Shown here piece by piece: positions 1-9,032 of a stretch of 64,000 bases of DNA. The DNA is from Chthonomonas sp. (lineage in GTDB: Bacteria; Armatimonadota; Fimbriimonadia; Fimbriimonadales; Fimbriimonadaceae), in assembly GCA_016788585.1 (NCBI GenBank), contig JAEURP010000007.1, positions 233,196-297,195 on the forward strand. Reading direction: 5' to 3'. Below the pieces are notes generated by a model. The model ran no database searches, had not been told where the DNA came from, and saw only the letters and a program-made list of their open reading frames with translations. Numbering within the stretch: position 1 is the first letter of the stretch; the number at the start of each line of letters is the position of its first letter. The position numbers and the translations under genes are program-made.

Positions 1-398
1 AGGGACTTGATGGCAAAACGCACTCGAACGCGACCCTAAAAGGCAAAGTTGTTGTTCTTGACTTCTGGGCCACTTGGTGCGGGCCGTGCAAGGCCATTTC
101 GCCAATGATCGAGAAGTTGCACAAGGCCTACAAGGGCAAGCCAGTTGCCATCTTTGGTGCAAATGTCTGGGAGCGCGGCGACAAGACTGGTGCTAAGGCC
201 AAGGCCTATTCCAAGGAGCACAAGTACACGTATCCGATGACTATAGGCAATGAGGCCCTCGCGACTAAGTTAAAAATCCAAGGCATCCCGACACTCGTTG
301 TGATGGATAAGAAGGGTGTGATCCGCAATTTCTATCTCGGGTTTGATCCCGCCAATGAGGCAAAGCTTAGAAAGGTAATCGACGGCTTACTAAAGTAG
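1..398 (+). CDS. Thioredoxin-fold (TlpA/ResA-like) protein, 5' end cut by window
   Basis: The frame is open from base 3 to the TAG at 396-398, showing 131 residues of a thioredoxin fold. The redox motif WCGPC lies at bases 75-89, inside the usual [14 protein letters not shown] context, and the cis-proline region appears later as [12 protein letters not shown]. The family reduces or isomerises disulfides in periplasmic proteins or supports cytochrome maturation. The N-terminus, and with it any signal peptide or lipobox, lies outside the window, so the location is inferred. A TlpA-like protein with the same motif is encoded at 28020-29237. Confidence 0.85.
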   Translation, partial: GLDGKTHSNATLKGKVVVLDFWATWCGPCKAISPMIEKLHKAYKGKPVAIFGANVWERGDKTGAKAKAYSKEHKYTYPMTIGNEALATKLKIQGIPTLVVMDKKGVIRNFYLGFDPANEAKLRKVIDGLLK

Positions 399-411
399 TT
401 GGGCTCCTTTT

Positions 412-1095
412 TCAGATAGGTACAGGATTGGCAGCCCGTACGTCGAGAAACTTCGCGAAGTGCAGGAGGGGTTCTATGTTTGGAAGCTGGAGTCCGATCG
501 CATCTAACATGGAGTTGTGCTCTATCTCGGCAACGGCTAGTTGCAGTGGCCAAGGATCATGCTGAATATCGCCCCTAAGTACGCGGCCGCGCCTTTGTGA
601 GAAGAGACAGTAGCGCTCCGTTAGAAACTCCTCTAAACTTCCTGCTAAGGCCCGAAATGGTTCACTGGTGGGCCGGTATCCGATTTCGAGTTTCGCGTGT
701 GGAGCTCCTCGATGATAACGAGTGCTTGAGTACCCAATCGCATCTTCACAATGGGCGACAGCCATGACGGCATCGAAGTAGGGTAGCCCAAAAGTGAAGC
801 GGGCGCCCCGTACCGTGAGCCAGCTTTCGGCATCGAGGCTGAAAAACCATACACCCCTCTTGTCATGATGCTTAACGTACGTGCGAACGTTGAGTTCGGG
901 AAACGACATCGCCTTCGGGAAGAGTGGATGCTTGACGCCCGTCATGTGAAACGGGACGATTGCAATCCAAGCCTGGCCATCGTACGTGTCGATTTCCAGA
1001 GGCTCTGGAATGAGAGGACGTAAATCCGAGACACCGATTGGCCAATGCGCAAAGAGCAGGTCGTGCCACTTCATCTGGATTGGAAACCGGCTCAT
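412..1095 (-). CDS. DUF2071 (YqjF-like) family protein
   Basis: A 227-residue protein that I recognise as DUF2071/YqjF from its start (the protein opens with a W-x-x-L-L-F-A-H-W-P segment followed by LRPLIPEPLEIDTYDGQAW) and the later ELNVRTYVKH and GVWFFSLDAES segments. The biochemical role of this soluble family is not established. There is no signal peptide. The gene converges on the redoxin gene ending at 398 and diverges from the pyrophosphatase gene. The ATG at 1093-1095 places the usual family N-terminus at the start; no clear Shine-Dalgarno is visible. Confidence 0.8.
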   Translation of the reverse strand: MSRFPIQMKWHDLLFAHWPIGVSDLRPLIPEPLEIDTYDGQAWIAIVPFHMTGVKHPLFPKAMSFPELNVRTYVKHHDKRGVWFFSLDAESWLTVRGARFTFGLPYFDAVMAVAHCEDAIGYSSTRYHRGAPHAKLEIGYRPTSEPFRALAGSLEEFLTERYCLFSQRRGRVLRGDIQHDPWPLQLAVAEIEHNSMLDAIGLQLPNIEPLLHFAKFLDVRAANPVPI

Positions 1096-1209
1096 CCTAG
1101 GTCAGCCCTACGCTCTCCAACGCTGAAAGGTTGCAATTCTGGTATCTTATGCGCGTTTGCTGACGCGCCGATTGGCGCGCCTGCAATTTAGGGGGTCCCC
1201 AAAACCGGA

Positions 1210-4200
1210 ATGATTTCGAAACAAAAGAACGACTATAAGCCAGCCCAAGGAATCGGGCGGCTGTTCAGTGTGCTTCTCGCTTTCGCTGCAATGCTCGTGC
1301 CTTCGATGGCATTCGCATCGGGCGGAGAGAATGTTCACCTAGAATTTGCTCCAAGCGACATGTACTTCTTGTATGCGTCGCTTCTTTTTGGCATTATCGC
1401 CGTTGCCGCTGGTTTCTACTACCGCGCCAAGGTCACTGCCGTTGATCCTGGTGATGAGAAGATGCAGGAAGTTGGCAAGGCGATCCGCGATGGCGCCTTG
1501 GCCTACCTGCAAACGCAAGGAAAGACGATTGCGATCTTTATCCTGCTTTTGGGTGCTGGCCTTTATGCGCTTTATGCACCGAAGTATGAACCGATGGTGG
1601 CGCTTGCCTTGGTTGTCTGCTTTGTTCTCGGCGTGGCCGCAAGCTATATTGCTGGCTATGTCGGCATGGACATGGCGGTCAAGGCAAACATGCGAACCGC
1701 TGCCTCGGCTCTGACGAGCTACAAGAAGGCTACGGAGGTTGCATTCCACGCAGGTGCGGTTGCTGGTCTATTGACCGTTGGCATGGGTCTCCTTGGCGCC
1801 ACCCTTATTTTCATCGCTTCACCGCAGAACGCTATGAAGCTGCTTGTTGGCTTCGGCTTCGGTGGATCGCTCGCCGCGCTCTTCATGCGTGTTGGTGGCG
1901 GTATCTACACCAAGGCTGCCGACGTCGGTGCTGACCTCGTAGGTAAGGTCGAAGCCGGTATCCCCGAGGACGACGAGCGGAACCCAGCTGTGATCGCCGA
2001 CAACGTTGGTGACAATGTTGGCGACTGCGCTGGCATGGCCGCCGACGTTTTCGAATCGTACGAAGTAACCCTCGTCGCTGCCATTGTTCTTGGTGCCGCG
2101 ACGGCCGCAATCTTCCCGACTGCGGTTTGGATGAAACTCATTCTGTTTGCCCTAATGGCGCGCGGAGTTGGAGTCATTGCCTCGATCTTTGGCATTGCTA
2201 TGGTCAAGGGTACGGATGACGTCGATGCTGATCCTTTGAAGCCAATTCAGAAGGGCTTCAAGGCTTCGGCTGTTGCCGCTGCGGTCTTAACGGCTGTCGT
2301 CGCTTATATGATGATGGGCGGCATGCCATCGATGTCACCGGAGATTCAAGCCTCGACGCTGACATCGGTTCAGAAGTACCAGCGAGCCGAGCAAGGCCCC
2401 ATCCGATCGGTTCAGAACGAATTGGCTGGCAAGCTCAGTTCGGTCAAGACTGAACTGAACACCATCATCGTGGACATCGCCAAGAAGTCCTACAAGGGCG
2501 ACACCAAGTTGGTTACGGCAGACGATGTCATGAAGGACAGCCGAACCGCTGGTCTTATGAGCCAATTCGGATTCAATACGCTTGCTGCTAGCGCAGTCAA
2601 GGGTGCAGAAACCGCTGAGCAGAAGGAGCAATTCTTCACGCCGGAAGAGTTTAAGACCGGCGTTGTTGCCAGTGTTGTCGGAAAAGAAATCAAGGCCGGC
2701 GATAAGGTTGTTGCAACCGCTCAAGACGTGACTAAGGAACTCGTCGCTGAAGATCCGCGCATCATCGAGATGGCTAAGTCGCAGGAGATGCCGATCGATC
2801 AGTTCCGCGAGGGTGTTGTTTCCCAAGCTGTCGCGATCGATCCCTCAGTTCCGCAGCCCGACATCCCAAAGATGGACGGCTACTCCAAGCTAGACTGGAA
2901 CGATCCGCGAATCAAGGACTACACGGTGGCGATTACTTCCGGCTTTGGCGCCCCGCCAACCTTGGACAGCTTTGTCACTAAGTACAAGAATCCGAAGCCT
3001 GAAGACGAATTCGTCGTTTACAAGCTGAAAATCACTCAGACCCCAGCTGCGACAGGCCCCGAAAAGCCAAAGGCAATGGTTCAAACCATCTACTACGGCC
3101 CGATCGGAAAGAAGGCGGCTGATGATCAGATCAACCAAGCTGTTCAGCAGCAAGGTCAGAATCTTAAAGTTGAAAAGCTCGCCCTGTTCCCAACTGAGTT
3201 CCTAATCAACAAGGACGGAAAGCTGGCGCTGGGCGTGGTTACCAAGTCTAAGTCCGGAGTAGCCGGAGTAGTGGAGCAGGGAACCGTCAATATGACGAAT
3301 CCTCAACGCATCAGCGGCTTTGCCGGCCTCCAGTACTACAAGGAAGCAAAGTCGGTCGTCGAGGCCGCACAAGCAAACCCGGCTTCTGGCATCCGTCCGC
3401 AGACCGCTGAGTTTGGAATTAGCCAAACTCAAACGGCCGACTGGTGGAAATTCTTCGCTTGCATCTTCTTCGGCATTCTCATGGCCTTTGCCTTTGAGCA
3501 ACTCACTGATTACTATGTGAGTACCCACCGCAAGCCGACGCAAGAAGTTGCCGATGTCGCTTCCGCTGGCCCTGCCCCGATGATCATCCAAGGCTTCGCC
3601 CTTGGTGCTGAGTCGAGCGTGTTCTCGGTCTTTGCGATCGTAATCTCGCTAATGATGCCGATCTGGATCTTCCCGCCGGCAGAATATGGTGGCTATGTGC
3701 TGAGCTTCTATGGCATCGCACTGGTCGGCCTTGGCCTGTTGACGACGACTGGTTACATCCTCGCGATGGATACCTTTGGTCCGATTAGCGATAATGCGCA
3801 AGGCGTCTTTGAGATGTCTGGCGCTGGCCACACGCATCCTGAAGCAGCGCTTGCTGTTCAGCGACTCGATGCAGCCGGTAACACGACCAAGGCGCTTACC
3901 AAGGGCTTCGCTATCGCGACAGCCGTGGTTGCTGCGGTTGCTCTGTTCCACAGCTACATCGAAGCTTCGATGCTCACTTCGTCGGGAATGCCGCTCGAAC
4001 TGCCGCACATCTTCATCGGTCTTCTGATCGGTGGCGCGGCACCGTTCCTGTTCTGTGCGTTCTTGATTAACGCCGTCGGTCGAGCTTCGTTCGAGTTGAT
4101 CGGTGAAGTCCGACGCCAATTCGCTGCCGATCCTGGCATCATGAAGCGCGAAAGCAAGCCCGATTACGGCGCATGCGTTGCGATCGTGACACGAGCGGCT

Positions 4201-4728
4201 CAGCGCGAACTCATCGGTCCCGGTATCCTCGCCATCGCGCTTCCATTGCTGGTCGTTTTCGGCCTGGCCATTGGAGCCGAGACAGTGAACGTCGGTGGAC
4301 AAGAATACAACCTCGCCGGTGCGCAAGCACTGGGTGGCTTCCTTGCCGGAACAATCCTCTCAGGTCAGCTTATGGCCGTGCTGCTTGCTAACTCGGGCGG
4401 CATTTGGGATAACGCCAAGAAGATCATCGAAGATGGTCTTCACGGAGGCAAGGGAACCGAAGCTCACAAGGCAGGTGTCGTTTGCGACACCGTCGGCGAT
4501 CCGTTCAAGGATACGGCTGGCCCAGCGCTTAACCCGCTGATCAAGGTGATGAACCTCATTGCCCTGCTTCTCGCTCCTTACGTGATCTTCCCAGGTAACG
4601 ACACCGTCCGCTATGTTGGCGCCGGCGTCTCCTTGGTCGCCCTCTACTTCGCGTTCTACGTGAGCAAGAAGGGCAGCCTCGCCTCGGGTATGGCAAGCGT
4701 CAAGGCCGAGACCGAAGCCCAAAGCTAA
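1210..4728 (+). CDS. hppA: Membrane proton-pumping pyrophosphatase with large inserted domain
   Basis: Membrane pyrophosphatase that couples pyrophosphate hydrolysis to ion pumping. The substrate site DVGADLVGKVE lies near residues 237-247, followed by the DNVGDNVGDCAGMAAD metal/PPi segment (263-278). FEQLTDYYVSTHRKP near 762 matches the family TEYYT segment. The GNTTKALTKG motif near 890 has Lys and Thr at the positions that mark K+-independent H+ pumps. At 1172 residues it is about 400 longer than usual: residues about 372-742, between predicted membrane helices 8 and 9, are a hydrophilic insert that topology places outside the cytoplasm. The first 36 residues look like a cleavable signal peptide ending AFA-SG, which fits an exported N-terminus. 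ATG start; an AGGGGG stretch lies 13 bases upstream. Confidence 0.95.
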   Translation: MISKQKNDYKPAQGIGRLFSVLLAFAAMLVPSMAFASGGENVHLEFAPSDMYFLYASLLFGIIAVAAGFYYRAKVTAVDPGDEKMQEVGKAIRDGALAYLQTQGKTIAIFILLLGAGLYALYAPKYEPMVALALVVCFVLGVAASYIAGYVGMDMAVKANMRTAASALTSYKKATEVAFHAGAVAGLLTVGMGLLGATLIFIASPQNAMKLLVGFGFGGSLAALFMRVGGGIYTKAADVGADLVGKVEAGIPEDDERNPAVIADNVGDNVGDCAGMAADVFESYEVTLVAAIVLGAATAAIFPTAVWMKLILFALMARGVGVIASIFGIAMVKGTDDVDADPLKPIQKGFKASAVAAAVLTAVVAYMMMGGMPSMSPEIQASTLTSVQKYQRAEQGPIRSVQNELAGKLSSVKTELNTIIVDIAKKSYKGDTKLVTADDVMKDSRTAGLMSQFGFNTLAASAVKGAETAEQKEQFFTPEEFKTGVVASVVGKEIKAGDKVVATAQDVTKELVAEDPRIIEMAKSQEMPIDQFREGVVSQAVAIDPSVPQPDIPKMDGYSKLDWNDPRIKDYTVAITSGFGAPPTLDSFVTKYKNPKPEDEFVVYKLKITQTPAATGPEKPKAMVQTIYYGPIGKKAADDQINQAVQQQGQNLKVEKLALFPTEFLINKDGKLALGVVTKSKSGVAGVVEQGTVNMTNPQRISGFAGLQYYKEAKSVVEAAQANPASGIRPQTAEFGISQTQTADWWKFFACIFFGILMAFAFEQLTDYYVSTHRKPTQEVADVASAGPAPMIIQGFALGAESSVFSVFAIVISLMMPIWIFPPAEYGGYVLSFYGIALVGLGLLTTTGYILAMDTFGPISDNAQGVFEMSGAGHTHPEAALAVQRLDAAGNTTKALTKGFAIATAVVAAVALFHSYIEASMLTSSGMPLELPHIFIGLLIGGAAPFLFCAFLINAVGRASFELIGEVRRQFAADPGIMKRESKPDYGACVAIVTRAAQRELIGPGILAIALPLLVVFGLAIGAETVNVGGQEYNLAGAQALGGFLAGTILSGQLMAVLLANSGGIWDNAKKIIEDGLHGGKGTEAHKAGVVCDTVGDPFKDTAGPALNPLIKVMNLIALLLAPYVIFPGNDTVRYVGAGVSLVALYFAFYVSKKGSLASGMASVKAETEAQS

Positions 4729-4745
4729 GGCTTATCGATCAAAAT

Positions 4746-4780
4746 GAGGGCCTCCTGCAACTGCAGGGGGCCTTTGCTTT
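4746..4780 (+). terminator. Rho-independent terminator after hppA
   Basis: About 20 bases past the hppA stop, the arms around GCCTCCTGCA and TGCAGGGGGC pair (one G-T wobble, one bulge, tight loop) and are followed by the T-rich CCTTTGCTTT. It separates hppA from the dioxygenase operon. Confidence 0.7.
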
Positions 4781-4853
4781 GAAGTGCGGCGAGCCATCGT
4801 CGCATGTTTGCATCGTCGGGAACAAAGCTAGAGACAAATTTGTTTATTTGCAT

Positions 4854-5810
4854 ATGCAACAAAATGTGACTGGACTTCACCACGTGACGGCCATGAGCAG
4901 CCATCCGCAGCGAAACGTGGACTTCTACCACGGCGTCCTCGGCCTGCGACTCGTCAAGGTCTCGGTGAATCAGGACGACCCGGACACTTATCACCTTTTC
5001 TACGGCGACGGCAAGGGCACGCCTGGCTCGGCGATCACATTCTTCCCGTGGATGAACATGCGCCCCGGCTACGTCGGTGCACGTCAGGTTGGTGTCACAG
5101 CGTTTAGCGTCCCCAAGACCTCCATTCCGTTTTGGAAGACGCGTCTTGAGGAAGCTGGCCTCCACCCTCAGCAGGAAGAGCGCTTCGGTGACCCGGTGCT
5201 TCTCTTTTCCGACCCGGATAGCCTGTTGCTCGAGATCGTCGGTACGACGAATGACCCACGTCCCGCTTGGGCCGAGAGCCATGTGCCGCAAGAACATGGC
5301 ATTCATGGCTTCCACAGAGTTGACCTCTGGGAGAAGGAGGTCGGGCCAACCCGGGAGTTCTTGACCAATGTTTTCAAGGCGACCCAAGCCGAGCAAGATG
5401 GCGACCGGACGCGCTTCGTGTTTGGCGATGGATTGCCGGGGCAAGTCGTGGACGTCATCGAGTTGCCGGGCCGACCTAGTGGGCACATGGGCGTTGGCAC
5501 CGTGCACCATGTCGCGTTCCGAACTCCGACGCCCGAGAACGAAATCGCCACGCGCGAGGCCGTCGTCGCCAGCGGTTTGCAGCCAACTGAGGTGATAGAC
5601 CGCTTCTGGTTCAAGAGCGTGTACTTCCGTGAGCCGGGCGGGGTGCTGTTTGAGCTCGCAACCGACACGCCGGGGTTCGATGTAGACGAGCACGCCGAAA
5701 AGCTCGGCGAGAAGCTCATCCTGCCGCCATGGCTGGAGGCGCGAAGGTCGTTGCTCGAGAAGAGCCTGGTTCACTTCGAGTTGCCAAACGGAGTATCGTT
5801 CCCGGTATGA
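4854..5810 (+). CDS. mhqO: Ring-cleaving dioxygenase, two VOC domains (MhqO/LinE type)
   Basis: A 318-residue protein with two vicinal-oxygen-chelate domains. The first begins TGLHHVTAMSSHPQRNVDFY and carries YHLFYGDGKGTPGS and ITFFPW. The second has GTVHHVAFRTP and ends in EPGGVLFELATDTPGF, which supply the His/His/Glu iron ligands of the family. Relatives open hydroquinone-type rings and give resistance to quinones. The open frame extends upstream to 4779 but homology starts at the ATG at 4854, which is used here; no Shine-Dalgarno is seen. The stop overlaps the next gene by ATGA, so the pair is probably co-translated, like the mhq pairing of dioxygenase and hydrolase in Bacillus. Confidence 0.88.
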   Translation: MQQNVTGLHHVTAMSSHPQRNVDFYHGVLGLRLVKVSVNQDDPDTYHLFYGDGKGTPGSAITFFPWMNMRPGYVGARQVGVTAFSVPKTSIPFWKTRLEEAGLHPQQEERFGDPVLLFSDPDSLLLEIVGTTNDPRPAWAESHVPQEHGIHGFHRVDLWEKEVGPTREFLTNVFKATQAEQDGDRTRFVFGDGLPGQVVDVIELPGRPSGHMGVGTVHHVAFRTPTPENEIATREAVVASGLQPTEVIDRFWFKSVYFREPGGVLFELATDTPGFDVDEHAEKLGEKLILPPWLEARRSLLEKSLVHFELPNGVSFPV

Positions 5811-6400
5811 GCTTTATCACGCATGCGGAACGGACCGATGGGCGCATTATTCTCGGCTTTCATGGCACGGGCGGCGACGAGTTGCAAATGCTCGGCATCG
5901 TCCGCGCCATAGATCCCAATGCGGCCTACTTTTCCCCTCGAGGCAAGGCCCTCGAGGGCGGCGTTCACGCTCGCTACTTCCGTCGTTTCGAGGAGGGGGT
6001 TCTTGATATTCCCGACCTCATGGAGAAGGCCGCGGAATTGGCAGAGTGGCTGCCTGGCGCGTTGGAAAAGCTCGATATGGATAGCCGCCCGAGAACATCG
6101 GTGGGTTACTCCAATGGGGCTACGATCTCTTCGGCCTTGCTCCTGCTTTATCCTGACCTGCTCGATCAAGTCATCCTTCTTCGCCCGATGGTTCCGTTCG
6201 TGCCCGAGGTCGCGCCGGACCTTACCGGAAGGCGCGTGCTAATTTGCGCCTCGCCAACGGACCAAATAACGCCATTTGAGGGCGGGGAAGAGCTGGCGCG
6301 TATGCTCGAAAGCTTCGGTGCCGAAGTCATATTCGCTGCTGTACCCGGCGGGCATGGACTGGGGCAACCTGATATTGAAGCGGCACAGAACTTTCTGTGA
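5807..6400 (+). CDS. mhqD: Alpha/beta hydrolase, carboxylesterase (MhqD-like)
   Basis: A 197-residue phospholipase/carboxylesterase-type hydrolase. IILGFHGTGGDE forms the oxyanion region, VGYSNGA is the nucleophile elbow (G-x-S-x-G), and the late Asp (SPTDQITP) and His (GGHGLGQ) complete the triad. The frame is open further upstream, but the ATG at 5807, overlapping the dioxygenase stop in ATGA, gives the normal family length. Linked to the dioxygenase it probably acts on ring-cleavage products or quinone adducts; the substrate is inferred from context only. Confidence 0.85.
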   Translation: MSFITHAERTDGRIILGFHGTGGDELQMLGIVRAIDPNAAYFSPRGKALEGGVHARYFRRFEEGVLDIPDLMEKAAELAEWLPGALEKLDMDSRPRTSVGYSNGATISSALLLLYPDLLDQVILLRPMVPFVPEVAPDLTGRRVLICASPTDQITPFEGGEELARMLESFGAEVIFAAVPGGHGLGQPDIEAAQNFL

Positions 6401-6403
6401 TCG

Positions 6404-7207
6404 CTAGGCATGCTCGTCCGCGACGAAGAGCTTTGGAAGTGTGCCGGCATCTGTACTCCCCGGGAAGGCATATTCGGGATAAGCTGATGCTAGCTTACGG
6501 ATGTCGATTCCAATAGGCATGATGCTCTCGTCAGCCTGATAGCCAAGCGTGTAGTTTTCACGCTTTAATTCATCGATAAGAGACGGGAGGTCCAAGAATC
6601 CGGAAGAGTAATCGGAAACCAAGTGGGCCAGCATGCGCGTGAAGAGGGCTCTCCGGTAGGTGAAGTCAACGACGACGTCTGCATTCTGCCGAGATGGCGC
6701 GACAAAAATGTGATAGCTCGGGCGGACGAACCGCTGGTAGCGGTCAACAATCTCGTTGACGCCATGTTCGCGTTCGCTGACATCCCGCAGAATGCGCCCC
6801 AGAAGTCTCTGATCATCGGCAACATCGAGGAAACAGGCCATGTCCATCAGGTCGACGACGGGTGAAGAGAGAACGAAGAGCCCCTCGATGATGATCACCG
6901 GTTTTGGAGTTATTCGAATCGCCTCGACCTGCTGAGTCCGTTTGGCAAAGTCGTAGCTGGGCGTCATGACCGCCTCCCCCGACTTCAACTGTTTCAAGTG
7001 ATCCACTAGCAGATCGAGATCGAGGTGATTAGGGTGATCGAAATTGAGGTCCTGGACACTGCGGTATTCGCTGGACCGAAAATACTGATCCATGGAAATG
7101 ACGGCTGCATTTTCCTGCCCCGCCATGGTGCACACTTGCCGAGCAAGGTAGGTCTTTCCCGATCCCGAGCCGCCAGCAATTCCCAGAAAGACCGTTTCTT
7201 TGGTCAT
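6404..7207 (-). CDS. Uridine kinase-like P-loop kinase
   Basis: A 267-residue P-loop kinase of the uridine kinase/phosphoribulokinase superfamily: GIAGGSGSGKTY is Walker A, ISMDQYFR and NFDHPNHLD are typical of uridine kinases, and PVIIIEGLFVL follows. It would phosphorylate uridine or a similar substrate in the cytoplasm. It is longer than E. coli Udk (about 213 residues), with a C-terminal extension beginning near ESIMPIGIDIRK whose role is unknown. The ATG at 7205-7207 shares a base with the stop of the acyl-CoA dehydrogenase gene (TGATG), so the two are translationally coupled. Confidence 0.82.
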   Translation of the reverse strand: MTKETVFLGIAGGSGSGKTYLARQVCTMAGQENAAVISMDQYFRSSEYRSVQDLNFDHPNHLDLDLLVDHLKQLKSGEAVMTPSYDFAKRTQQVEAIRITPKPVIIIEGLFVLSSPVVDLMDMACFLDVADDQRLLGRILRDVSEREHGVNEIVDRYQRFVRPSYHIFVAPSRQNADVVVDFTYRRALFTRMLAHLVSDYSSGFLDLPSLIDELKRENYTLGYQADESIMPIGIDIRKLASAYPEYAFPGSTDAGTLPKLFVADEHA

Positions 7208-8826
7208 CAATGGGCCACGATTGGAATTCGGCGATCATAGACCGCGCGGGCCAGGTCGGAGATATCAACGCGTGCCCATTCGGGGAGCATGACGCTCTCG
7301 CCGATCGCAACTTGATAGGCCCGCGCTGCTTGACCAGTGGCCCAATTGGTGAAATGTGCCGCTAATGACTCGTTGATCCCGCCCGTTTGGGATGCTCGCA
7401 ATCGGGCCGATTGCTCGGCATAGTTGAGAGCAAGGAGATCGCTCAGGGCCCCAAGATGAACCTGCGACACCTTCTTGCCGAAGCCGTCGGTGCCGTAAGT
7501 CTCGACAAACGCGGTGAAAGCCTTGTTGCAAAGATCCGAGATAAAGGAATCAGCCCGGCCACTTAGCGAAGTCTTGCCCTCGACAGCGCGGCGAACATGT
7601 CGATCCGCCATGAAGATGCGGTTGATCTCGTTCGTGCCTTCGTAAATCCTGCTGATCCGTGCGTCGCGGTAAATGCGGGCAACCGGGAACTCTTCGGTAA
7701 AGCCATAGCCGCCGTAGACTTGCAGCGCCTCGTCCACGATTAAGGACTCAAGCTCCGTCGAGAGCACCTTGCACGCTGAGCATTCGACCGCGAACTCCTC
7801 AGCGGCCAATCGGTTGCCGTCCGGCGTCCCGCCCAGTGCAGAGAAAGCCGAATCAATATCCGCGCCGCAGCGGTAGATCATGCTTTCCGCCGCGTAGAAC
7901 CAGGCCGCCATGTCGGCGAACTTCTTCTCGATGAGGCCAAAAGAAGAGATCGGAACGCCGAATTGCCGCCGATCTTGCGCATAGTCGGCTGCGACGCGCA
8001 AAGCCTCCCGCGCAGGGCCAATCGACATCGAAGAAAGCTTGAATCGCCCAAGGTTCAGCGCATTGAAGGCAACCTGGTGCCCCTTCCCAACCTCGTGCAA
8101 CAAGTTAGCAGCAGGAACCTCCGCGTTCTCCAAAACAAGCCGCGCGGTCGAGGAGCCCTTCAGGCCCATCTTGTGCTCCTCGCGAGCGACCGAGACGCCA
8201 GGAAAGTCGCGCTCCACGATAAATGCGCTCACTTTCTCGCCGCCCACCTTCGCCATCACCAAAAATTGATCGGCCCATTTCGCGTTGCTGATCCACATCT
8301 TCGTCCCCGTCAAGATGTATTTGTCGCCCTTCTCATCGGCGCGCGTGGTCATGCTGAGGGCGTCGCTGCCGCTGTTCGGTTCGCTCAGGGCATATGCGCC
8401 GATCTGCTCGCCGCTGGTCAGTGAAGGCAGGTATTGCGCCTTCTGTTCGGGCGTGCCGAAGAGGTTCAGCCCGACCTGGCTAATGCCGCTCGTAATGCCA
8501 ATCGTCACGCTAAACGACGCGTTCAAAGAGAGCATCTCCAGCATCCGCGCGGCAAGGTTTTTGGGCAGTCCGAGCCCGCCATAGTCCTCGCTCGTATCGG
8601 CGCCGCAGAATCCCAGCTCGCCCGCCTTGCGCACCAAATCGCGCATCAGGGGCTCCTCCTGCGCGTCGAGCCGCTCCTGAATCGGCAGCACCTCCTTGCG
8701 GCTAAATTCCTCCGCCGTGCGCACCATCAGCGCATCATCGCCGCGAAAATCCTCGGCGGTGAAGATTCGGTCGGGAGTGCGGCAGAAAAAGTCCCCGCCG
8801 CGAGCGGTAAGAGCCTCGGTGCTCAT
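7207..8826 (-). CDS. Acyl-CoA dehydrogenase with C-terminal extension
   Basis: A 539-residue flavoenzyme of fatty-acid beta-oxidation or related acyl-CoA oxidation. YALSEPNSGSDA and TKMWISNA mark the FAD and substrate region, and IYEGTNEINR carries the catalytic Glu. It is about 150 residues longer than short- and medium-chain enzymes; the C-terminal extension resembles that of very-long-chain types. A second, standard-length enzyme lies at 55398-56591. It is the first gene of a minus-strand pair with the uridine kinase. A TATCCT hexamer seven bases before the ATG, with no Shine-Dalgarno, suggests a leaderless transcript. Confidence 0.9.
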   Translation of the reverse strand: MSTEALTARGGDFFCRTPDRIFTAEDFRGDDALMVRTAEEFSRKEVLPIQERLDAQEEPLMRDLVRKAGELGFCGADTSEDYGGLGLPKNLAARMLEMLSLNASFSVTIGITSGISQVGLNLFGTPEQKAQYLPSLTSGEQIGAYALSEPNSGSDALSMTTRADEKGDKYILTGTKMWISNAKWADQFLVMAKVGGEKVSAFIVERDFPGVSVAREEHKMGLKGSSTARLVLENAEVPAANLLHEVGKGHQVAFNALNLGRFKLSSMSIGPAREALRVAADYAQDRRQFGVPISSFGLIEKKFADMAAWFYAAESMIYRCGADIDSAFSALGGTPDGNRLAAEEFAVECSACKVLSTELESLIVDEALQVYGGYGFTEEFPVARIYRDARISRIYEGTNEINRIFMADRHVRRAVEGKTSLSGRADSFISDLCNKAFTAFVETYGTDGFGKKVSQVHLGALSDLLALNYAEQSARLRASQTGGINESLAAHFTNWATGQAARAYQVAIGESVMLPEWARVDISDLARAVYDRRIPIVAH

Positions 8827-8833
8827 GTGCGCT

Positions 8834-8839
8834 AGGATA
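8834..8839 (-). promoter_or_regulatory. Putative -10 box, leaderless start of acyl-CoA dehydrogenase
   Basis: On the minus strand GGTATCCT ends seven bases before the ATG at 8826. The spacing puts transcription initiation at or next to the start codon. The same TATCCT with six-base spacing precedes rimI. Confidence 0.5.
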
Positions 8840-8934
8840 CCGGGCGATCGTGTTGGGTGTTTCGTTTTTCAGTGTTCAGTTTCAGCTATGAGGCCATAGA
8901 CCCTAACTCAAACTTGGTAGACTCGTACGAGCGT

Positions 8935-9010
8935 GGGGCTGTAGCTCAGTGGTTAGAGCTGTCGGCTCATAACCGATCGGTCGCGGGTTCAAGTCCCGCC
9001 GGCCCCACCA
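8935..9010 (+). tRNA. tRNA with CAU anticodon (Met elongator or lysidine-type Ile2)
   Basis: A 76-base cloverleaf. The acceptor arm GGGGCTG pairs with CGGCCCC (one T-G), the D arm reads GCTCAGTGGTTAGAGC, the anticodon loop is CTCATAA with CAT at its centre, and the T arm is CGGGTTCAAGTCCCG. CCA is encoded at 9008-9010. It is not an initiator-type sequence. The AGTGGTTAGAGC D arm and the CTCATAACCG/GGTCG pattern resemble Ile tRNAs whose C34 is changed to lysidine by TilS, but an elongator Met identity cannot be excluded from sequence alone. Confidence 0.95.
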
Positions 9011-9032
9011 AAAACCAATTGGTAATCTCGAA

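Noticed and set aside
3649..4326. 225-codon minus-strand open frame inside hppA
   Set aside because: Opposite conserved hppA sequence, with a charged low-complexity translation; no independent evidence.
4725..5774. 349-codon minus-strand open frame opposite the dioxygenase gene
   Set aside because: Shadow of the GC-skewed third positions of the real gene; no recognisable domain and no start signal.
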